DNA of 64,000 bases from assembly GCA_020091685.1 (NCBI GenBank), contig CM034605.1:10798218-10862217 (forward strand), in the 5' to 3' direction. The position numbers and the translations under genes were made by a program. This document shows, one piece after another, positions 59,901-64,000 of this stretch; position 1 is the stretch's first letter; every line of letters begins with the position of its first letter. This DNA is from Lutjanus erythropterus (taxonomy: Eukaryota; Chordata; Actinopteri; Lutjaniformes; Lutjanidae). The notes beneath the pieces were generated by a model. That model ran no database searches. It saw only the letters and a program-made list of their open reading frames with translations, and had not been told where the DNA came from.

Positions 59901-61943
59901 CAGCCTAAAATTGATCAAGATTGAATTCAAACTTCTCTTTAAGCCTTAAACCCAACCCAACTGAGTCTTACGTATCTCTTCTTTCTTTCACTCCAGTTAA
60001 TTCAGCCAAGAACTTTTTCTCAAATCCCAAAATTAGAGCCTATTTGCAGAGAAGAATCATGAGTAGGCTAACTAGGGTGACTTTTTAGCTAGCTAGCTCT
60101 AGTAAACAACATGTTTTGTTAATTTTTTAGCTAGCTGCCAAACAATGCAACATTTTGTTAACTTTTTAGCTAACTAGAAAAGAATATAACTTTTTTATTT
60201 TACTTTTTAACTAGCTAACAAACAATGAGATGTTTTATCAATTTTTAGTCAGCTAGCAAAAAAAAAACTATTCAATTTTGGTTTACATCAAAAAACTTTA
60301 CCAAACTGATATTTTCAAGGTCTGTTTCATTATGCACCAGAGCTTGCTTTTTTTTTTTTTTTTTGGTAAACTCTGATTAAAATTTATCTTTGATTATCTT
60401 TGTTGGTGCAACCTGGTCTAAGACTACTGTGGTATAAAGTTGATGTCTAGAGCATTAGCAGCAGAAGCCATGCAAACACACTGCTTTTTTCATGCTACCT
60501 ACCTCGTCCTCATCCTGTAATTCATGTATGAGACAAAACCAAAATGCATATTGATGAAGCTTATTATGAGGTGAAATTATAACACGCAACTAACTGCCTA
60601 TTATCACCTAATCTCTTACTTCTCCCACTGAAGCGGAGGTGGAGGACTTCCTTACGTAACGGGAATCTTCAAACGATGACTGGTCTGCTGTGAGCCGAGC
60701 TCTTCGTCCAGACTTTGCAACCTGGGGAATAATTTTAAAATGGAAAACAGATTTTGATATCATGAAGCCAGAAGCTGGCACTTCCAGTGGCTACAAAAGA
60801 CTTTGTGGTTTTGCTTAGCTTAACTGTGTCACCTAATGAGCCAACCAAATGTTCTTCAAAACACAGGAGATCAGATCATTCCACTTGCATGAAACAACCA
60901 AGCTTGGTGCTTTGTATGCTTTTTCTTAGTAATTTTCAAATTTCAATTATCTGAAGTCACAATGAGCAGATGTGGCAATTACATTTTCCTTTTTTTGAGA
61001 GGAGTATTACTCAACAAATAAACATAATTTTATGAATACTGAGGGACTGTCATTCCACTTTCAAAATAGGGTGCTGAATTATTTTAATGTGCTTAAACCA
61101 GATAACAACATATTGGTAAAATTATTTTTGATTGATAGCATATTCACACCCCAAGCACCAACAAACAGAGAGATGAATGTACCGTCAAAGTATCCTAAAC
61201 TAGTTTCAACAAATTTTGCAGCATTGAGTTAGAGTCAGGGGATTAGTTCAAACACAGGAAAACTGACTGTTATGGATGGGATGTGGTGGCAATTACAGTA
61301 TATGTAAACCAAAACATGGACGTTTTGTGCAGGGGTATAATGGTAAATACAGAGATGAGTAAACTTTAGTTTCACCTCACTCACACTGATACACTGGATT
61401 CAAACATAGGTAACATAATAACTCTCAGCTTCACTTCAAAGACGTGGATAAAGTGAGTTTACTTGGGTTTATCCCCCGCTACGCCCCTGGTTTTGAGTAA
61501 GTTCTTCGATTACAGACGTTCAACCAGATTAGAGAGGAGAAATAAAACACCGTATTCAGCAAAGCATTGAACTATGAATGTCGGGAAATTTCGGCTAACG
61601 GGGCTAACGTTTCTATGAGGCTAACCACTTAGTTAACCTTACCTATATATTTAGAAAAGCTCAGAAAGCGACCGATGATAGTGTCTCTTTTTGGTAACCG
61701 GTAGGGTAAATGGCTAACACATTCACTGACAGGCTACTACTGACGTTTATGTTGGCTTCAGAGCTAAGTAGCTAACTAGCAATAGCCTCGCTGCACCGTT
61801 ACAGTATGTTCTTAACTCCATTTAAAACACACAAAATGAATGTTACCTCTACTGTCGCCCCCTCACTGCATTCTCTGACATTCAAACGACTCACTCACAT
61901 TTTTTACCAATCCAGCTTCTCCGACCTGAAAGTTATCGTCCAT
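44853..61943 (-). CDS. ift43: Intraflagellar transport protein 43 (IFT43), complete, nine coding exons
   Basis: IFT43 is a small subunit of intraflagellar transport complex A, which drives retrograde transport and membrane-protein entry in cilia; in human it binds IFT121/WDR35, and mutations cause a Sensenbrenner-type ciliopathy (established knowledge). Coding exons on the minus strand: 61899-61943, 60620-60721, 56437-56507, 53448-53483, 52621-52667, 47050-47122, 45412-45487, 45212-45274, 44853-44963. Their lengths sum to 624 nt = 207 codons plus TGA, against about 208 in human. All introns are GT-AG and all phases join. Conserved segments: [10 protein letters not shown] (57-66), [13 protein letters not shown] (102-114), [11 protein letters not shown] (131-141), [19 protein letters not shown] (151-169) and [17 protein letters not shown] (172-188). 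No signal peptide or membrane segment is expected or seen. The N-terminal 50 residues and residues 73-95 diverge most. X-box-like motifs lie 55-82 bases upstream of the start codon. By human synteny the upstream neighbour should be tgfb3 and the downstream neighbour is gpatch2l. Confidence 0.97.
45212..45274 (-). CDS. ift43: ift43 exon 8
   Basis: Acceptor TCTTTCTTCAG, 21 codons from [19 protein letters not shown] to KE, donor GAG|GTGAGT. This is the most conserved stretch of IFT43. Intron 8 is only 248 bases. Confidence 0.97.
45412..45487 (-). CDS. ift43: ift43 exon 7
   Basis: Acceptor CGCCTGTTAG, then T|GTC CAG GTG; it encodes [19 protein letters not shown] and AAFQTL, donor TTA|GTAAGT. It completes the split serine codon 125 begun in exon 6. 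Intron 7 is 137 bases. Confidence 0.97.
45535..46091. mobile_element. TTGCACCAAC-end short DNA transposon, copy 4 (in ift43 intron 6)
   Basis: The left end TTGGGTTGCACCAACAAGG and the right end ATCTTTGTTGGTGTAACCC are inverted ends. The interior shares TTTTAGCTAGCAAGCAAAC and GGTTTAACTTTATATTATGC words with the other copies. Non-coding. Confidence 0.75.
46092..46205. repeat. Block shared, inverted, with 14,097-14,210
   Basis: TGTCCAACAGACCTGTATTG, CTGACTGCAGTGCTTTCATA and GGCTTTGTAGAAGTTTGAAG are reverse complements of words in the 14.1 kb block. As there, the block abuts the TTGCACCAAC element end directly. Confidence 0.65.
47050..47122 (-). CDS. ift43: ift43 exon 6
   Basis: Acceptor TTTGGTTTTTAG, then AT|ATT CCA GTG ATT; it encodes [13 protein letters not shown] followed by [10 protein letters not shown] and ends CCA AG|GTATAG. 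The junction aspartate (codon 101) and serine (codon 125) are split. Confidence 0.96.
50255..50890. repeat. GATTATCG/GATATTGGCC dispersed repeat
   Basis: The left end has GGCGTCGACTGATTATCGAC and CTGATTATCAGATCCGATAT, followed by GGTCGATATTGGCC. The right part reads TTATCAGCATCAGCCCC. The sequence style is that of a widespread teleost repeat; the class is undetermined. Confidence 0.5.
52024..52315 (+). mobile_element. GGGCTGCAAC-end (hAT-like) repeat
   Basis: AGGGCTGCAACTAAAGATTA at the left, TTTCCCAGAGCCCAAAGTG and AAGAAGCTGGAAACAGC inside, and CCAATCATCGCAGCC at the right. It lies in ift43 intron 5, antisense to the gene. Confidence 0.7.
52621..52667 (-). CDS. ift43: ift43 exon 5
   Basis: Acceptor TTCCTGTTTCTACAG, then C|CGC CGC CTG CGA; it encodes [15 protein letters not shown] with split aspartates at both junctions, donor GGAG|GTAAGA. 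47 nt. It matches human FRLRPQSLNGSD. Confidence 0.94.
53448..53483 (-). CDS. ift43: ift43 exon 4 (36 nt)
   Basis: Acceptor GCTGCTGTACAG, then A|TCA TCA AGA AGA; it encodes [11 protein letters not shown], donor GAAGA|GTAAGT. The small exon is supported by in-frame junctions on both sides and by similarity to human KFRRKASEEIEDF. Confidence 0.9.
53484..56436 (-). other. ift43: ift43 intron 3
   Basis: Contains an (AAAC)n array at 54,459-54,488, a G-run with GGGGGGGGCGGGGG at about 55,332, and a hAT-like diverged segment at about 54,625-54,910. 55,190-55,760 is repeat-poor. No coding exon is missing, by phase. Confidence 0.55.
54459..54488 (+). repeat. (AAAC)n microsatellite
   Basis: About seven consecutive AAAC units within an ift43 intron. 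Confidence 0.9.
56437..56507 (-). CDS. ift43: ift43 exon 3
   Basis: Acceptor CTCTTCTGCCAG, then GGC CCT CCT CCT; it encodes [20 protein letters not shown] then GSA, donor GCCAA|GTACGT. The RRQGGWA core is the family signature of the N-terminal half. The proline-rich start is less conserved. Confidence 0.95.
56879..57763. mobile_element. GGACAGTTCACCC-ended DNA transposon (in ift43 intron 2)
   Basis: The left end TGGACAGTTCACCCC and the right end GGGTGAACTGTCC are inverted over 13 bases. It is about 885 bp with no transposase frame. This end sequence is common in fish non-autonomous elements. Confidence 0.7.
57770..59810 (-). other. ift43: ift43 intron 2, low-repeat part
   Basis: 58,200-58,480 is GC-balanced with ATTACC/TAATCG words; the rest is AT-rich. 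Several short minus frames (57,918-58,158; 58,778-59,206) are unrecognised and have no splice support. Confidence 0.4.
59817..60416. mobile_element. TTGCACCAAC-end short DNA transposon, copy 5 (in ift43 intron 2)
   Basis: The left end CTGAGTTGCACCAACAAAG and the right end TTTGTTGGTGCAACCTGG are inverted. The interior repeats TTTTTAGCTAGCTAGC words. It ends about 200 bases upstream (on the plus strand) of ift43 exon 2. Confidence 0.75.
60620..60721 (-). CDS. ift43: ift43 exon 2
   Basis: Acceptor TTATTCCCCAG, 34 codons starting [16 protein letters not shown], donor [25 protein letters not shown] aligns with human AKMGRRAQQESAQ. Of the three frames, only this one is free of stops and in phase with both neighbours. 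Confidence 0.92.
61899..61943 (-). CDS. ift43: ift43 exon 1 (start codon)
   Basis: GAGAA ATG GAC GAT AAC TTT; it encodes [15 protein letters not shown], donor AAT|GTGAGTGAG, phase 0 into exon 2. The start has a purine at -3 and G at +4, and it lies just downstream of the X-box-like promoter. The short acidic start compares with human MEDLLDL. Sequence conservation is weak here, so the exact exon 1 is slightly less certain than the rest. Confidence 0.85.
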
Positions 61944-61997
61944 TTCTCTCGTCGTGCTTGCTGCTACCACAGAGCAGCGTCTTCCTGGATATCAAGC

Positions 61998-62025
61998 GTC
62001 ACATAGCAACGTTCTCCATGGTAAC
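61998..62025 (-). promoter_or_regulatory. Two abutting RFX X-box-like motifs in the ift43 promoter
   Basis: On the plus strand GTCACATAGCAAC (61,998-62,010) fits the X-box pattern GTNRCC-N(0-3)-RGYAAC at 11 of 12 half-site positions. Immediately next to it, GTTCTCCATGGTAAC (62,011-62,025) has one perfect half site (GGTAAC; reverse strand GTTACC) and an imperfect partner. They lie 55-82 bases upstream of the ift43 ATG. RFX-bound X-boxes at such distances are characteristic of ciliary gene promoters (established knowledge); binding here is inferred. Confidence 0.65.
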
Positions 62026-62109
62026 GCCAGCCAGAGACACAGAGCGCGTGCCGGTCAACCACTGTGAAGTCTATATATTGCTGCTGCTGTTCAAGGTTTG
62101 TTAACTTAC

Positions 62110-62640
62110 ACTAAACTAAAAAAAGAAAAAAAGATGCTGTGAAAAACATATAGGCTATTTTAACTGAAATATAAAAAAAATAAAATAAAAGCTAGATTTT
62201 AGAAAAAGAGAAAACTACGCTAACTGAAACGATATGGTGTACTTAAAAAATAGCTAAAATATAATTTACAATATACAGGAAATGTCTGTAGTTTAGTCTT
62301 TGTCAGTTTGGTCAAATGTGTCAACACAACAAGCACAAGGAGGCATTGATGTATATTTATTTGGACTGGGATAACTAACTAATGAAAAACTAAACAAAAA
62401 AACTAAATAAAGCCTATTTAAACAACCAAAACGAAAATAAATGAGCAAACCCACCCTTGAAAGTAACTGAAACTAAACTGAACTGAAAATACAAAATAAA
62501 AACGGAATTAAAAAAAAGAAAAGAAAAATAACTCCTGTTGTTGCAGAGTATGATGATGTTGATAATGATGATGATGATTAATATTATTACAAATACCTCT
62601 AAAAATCTTGCATACCTTGTCTGACAGAAGCTCCCTATTA
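62110..62640. repeat. A-rich degenerate AACTAAA/AAATAAA tract
   Basis: The stretch is built largely from TAAACTAAA, GAAAATAAA and ACTGAAA words, a common low-complexity repeat type in fish. It ends near a short (GATGAT)n at about 62,553-62,578. Confidence 0.55.
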
Positions 62641-62672
62641 TGTTTGTTTGTTTGTTTGTTTATTTATTTATT
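62640..62672 (+). repeat. (TTTG)n / (TTTA)n microsatellite
   Basis: About five TTTG units followed by TTTA units, just before the candidate exon at 62,710. Confidence 0.85.
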
Positions 62673-62709
62673 ATTTCTCTTTCTGTATTTTCTTCTTCCT
62701 CACTGCAGG

Positions 62710-62905
62710 GTTTTTAACTCAAGAGGCAACACTAATTTAGATGCGTCTCTGGTGCATCAGAGGGCCACAGTGGCCCATGATGTCACCAGACTGAAATGCT
62801 CAGCATCAGAGACACTGCTGAAGAAATAAGCCATGGACAAACTATTTTAGCTGATGACCCTCCCTCAACATGATAACATTTAATAATAAAGTGACTTCTT
62901 GCACA
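62710..62905 (+). other. Candidate terminal exon of a plus-strand transcript
   Basis: A strong acceptor (TTTTCTTCTTCCTCACTGCAG) is followed by G|GTT TTT AAC TCA AGA. One frame stays open for 39 codons (NLDASLVHQRATVAHDVTRL near its start) to TAA at about 62,829. A canonical AATAAA follows at about 62,886. This is the layout of a last exon with its poly(A) signal. No matching upstream coding exon was found: an ATG at 62,018 in the divergent promoter opens a 26-codon frame ending in a donor-like AAG|GTTTGT, but its phase does not join this exon. It may be the end of a promoter-divergent non-coding RNA, of a small unrecognised gene, or chance. Confidence 0.3.
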
Positions 62906-62909
62906 CTGA

Positions 62910-63485
62910 AACATGCTGTTGCAATGAGAGGCCTGGCCAATCATTGCCTCAGTGTTGGGTCAGTAGAAAATGTAGATAGTAGAAAAATGATGTCATATAA
63001 ACAATCAGAGTCAGAGATTGCCTTTAACCAAACAAACAGCATCTTTCCCACAACTCCCACGCCATTATCATTTTCCCCTTCTCATCCTTAATCAAGTAGA
63101 GCCCCATCACATTATCTCATCTTGCTCAGTGGTGGCCTGCAACTGCTAATATCCACATGTTGCAGCCATAGTGGGAGCAGAAGAAAAAATGGGACCTGAA
63201 ATTCCCCCTGACGCTCGCTTGATGTCGCTGTTGGGCATTTTTTATGATACTGGGAGAAGCTGAACGGTAGCAGCGTGGAGTGGCTCTCACAGCTGCTGTG
63301 GGCTCCCTGTTCACATTCAAGATCCCTTTTGTTAACTTTGGCTCTCCATCTGCGTTTGATTTTCTTCTAAAACTTTATTTTGGATGTAGTCAATATTGTC
63401 CAAAGATTTGTGCGTTATAAAAGTCTACTTAATGACCCCTCAGTCAGGCTAAGGGCCCTCAAGTGCTGGAAGTGTACAGCAAAAC
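62910..63485. other. Intergenic, nothing recognised
   Basis: Repeat-poor DNA with no splice-bounded frame. tgfb3 would be expected further right by synteny. Confidence 0.3.
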
Positions 63486-63488
63486 ATT

Positions 63489-63781
63489 TAGAGCTGTAAT
63501 GATTAGTCGATTAATCGAGTAGCTGTCAACTGTTAATGAAATCACCAACTTTTTTTTATATTAAATCAATTGTTTTGAGTAATTTTTAATGAGAAAATGT
63601 CCAAATTCTCTCATTTCAGCTTCTCAACTATTTTATTTTTTATACTCATATATGGACGTAAACTGAATATCTTTAGGTTGTGGACAAAATAAGACATTTG
63701 AGAACGTCATCTTGGGCTTTGATCAACGATCAACATTTACCACCATTTTCTAACAATTTATGGACCAAGCAACTGTTCTTT
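63489..63781 (-). mobile_element. GGGCTGCAAC-end (hAT-like) repeat, reverse orientation
   Basis: AGCTGTAATGATTAGTCG at the left corresponds to the family's right end. TCATCTTGGGCTTTG and AACTGAATATCTTTAGG are reverse complements of internal words of the 31.8 kb copy. Confidence 0.65.
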
Positions 63782-64000
63782 CAATTTGTTTATCAGTTTC
63801 TAGATTCGTGGATTTGTTGCTTGCTCCATAAAATGTTAGAAAATGTTCATCAGTTTTTCACAAAATCCAACATGACATCCTCAAATGTCTTGTTTTTCCC
63901 ACAATCCAAAGATATTCATAGTACTTTCATTGGAATACAGCGGAAAACATTTTTCACCAGCAACCAAGTAAAAAACAAATCTATAATGAATATAATTGTT
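63782..64000 (+). mobile_element. GGGCTGCAAC-family repeat, forward orientation (cut by window end)
   Basis: GTTGCTTGCTCCATAAAATG, CATCCTCAAATGTCTTG and CCAAAGATATTCATAG follow the family order in the opposite sense to the preceding fragment, so the two form a head-to-head inverted pair. Confidence 0.6.

Noticed and set aside
62018-62105. ATG in the ift43 promoter opening MVTPARDTERVPVNHCEVYI
   Set aside because: It overlaps the X-box, its stop follows soon after, and its phase does not join the candidate exon at 62,710.
62900-64000. First exon of tgfb3, expected by synteny
   Set aside because: No signal-peptide-like frame or TGF-beta propeptide sequence was seen; it probably lies further right.
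1-64000. Bacterial-type features (operons, CRISPR, phage, tRNA clusters)
   Set aside because: The sequence is vertebrate nuclear DNA. No regularly spaced repeats with unique spacers and no tRNA cloverleaf was noticed.

Overview
The window is vertebrate nuclear DNA, most likely from a ray-finned (teleost, probably percomorph) fish. The two recognisable genes are both split by introns. They lie in the order seen on human chromosome 14q24.3 (TGFB3 - IFT43 - GPATCH2L - ESRRB, from established knowledge), here read on the minus strand. Introns are short, (CA)n arrays are common, and many interspersed repeats have the inverted ends of DNA transposons, as is typical of teleost genomes. There is no bacterial, phage or CRISPR content.

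Layout from left to right. Positions 1-11,050 hold the 5' part of gpatch2l on the minus strand: a CpG-rich promoter and untranslated exon 1 near 10.95-11.05 kb, a large first coding exon at 8914-9575, and a 62-nt exon at 1308-1369. The remaining exons lie to the left, outside the window. From 11 to 44.8 kb is about 34 kb of gene-poor sequence, where transposon-derived blocks (13.1-14.7, 19.05-19.67, 23.4-24.55, 25.9-27.0, 28.0-29.2, 30.2-32.2, 33.4-33.8, 35.7-36.4, 37.4-38.2 and 40.2-41.2 kb) alternate with low-repeat islands that could carry regulatory elements. One well-formed but unassigned terminal coding exon (27,337-27,442, minus) lies in this interval. From 44,853 to 61,943 is a complete ift43 gene (minus, nine coding exons, 207 residues). 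Its promoter at 61.95-62.03 kb carries two abutting RFX X-box-like motifs, as expected of a cilium gene. From 62 to 64 kb there is a candidate spliced plus-strand transcript end (62,710-62,905) and a head-to-head pair of repeat fragments. By synteny tgfb3 should begin on the plus strand beyond 64 kb, but no part of it was seen here.

The two genes share orientation but have separate promoters, and nothing shows that they work together. IFT43 is a subunit of the retrograde intraflagellar transport complex A. GPATCH2L is a poorly characterised, probably nuclear protein. The most interesting observations are the double X-box, the orphan terminal exon, a 150-bp near-perfect foldback at 32.64 kb, two inversely oriented copies of a GGGTTCT-rich element (one expanded by internal repeats), a five-copy short transposon family of which two copies share homology beyond the element end, and a repeat-in-repeat insertion with a clear 7-bp target duplication. 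I found no wholly new biological system. Exon calls were made by eye from splice signals, reading frame and remembered family sequence. Repeat class names are tentative.
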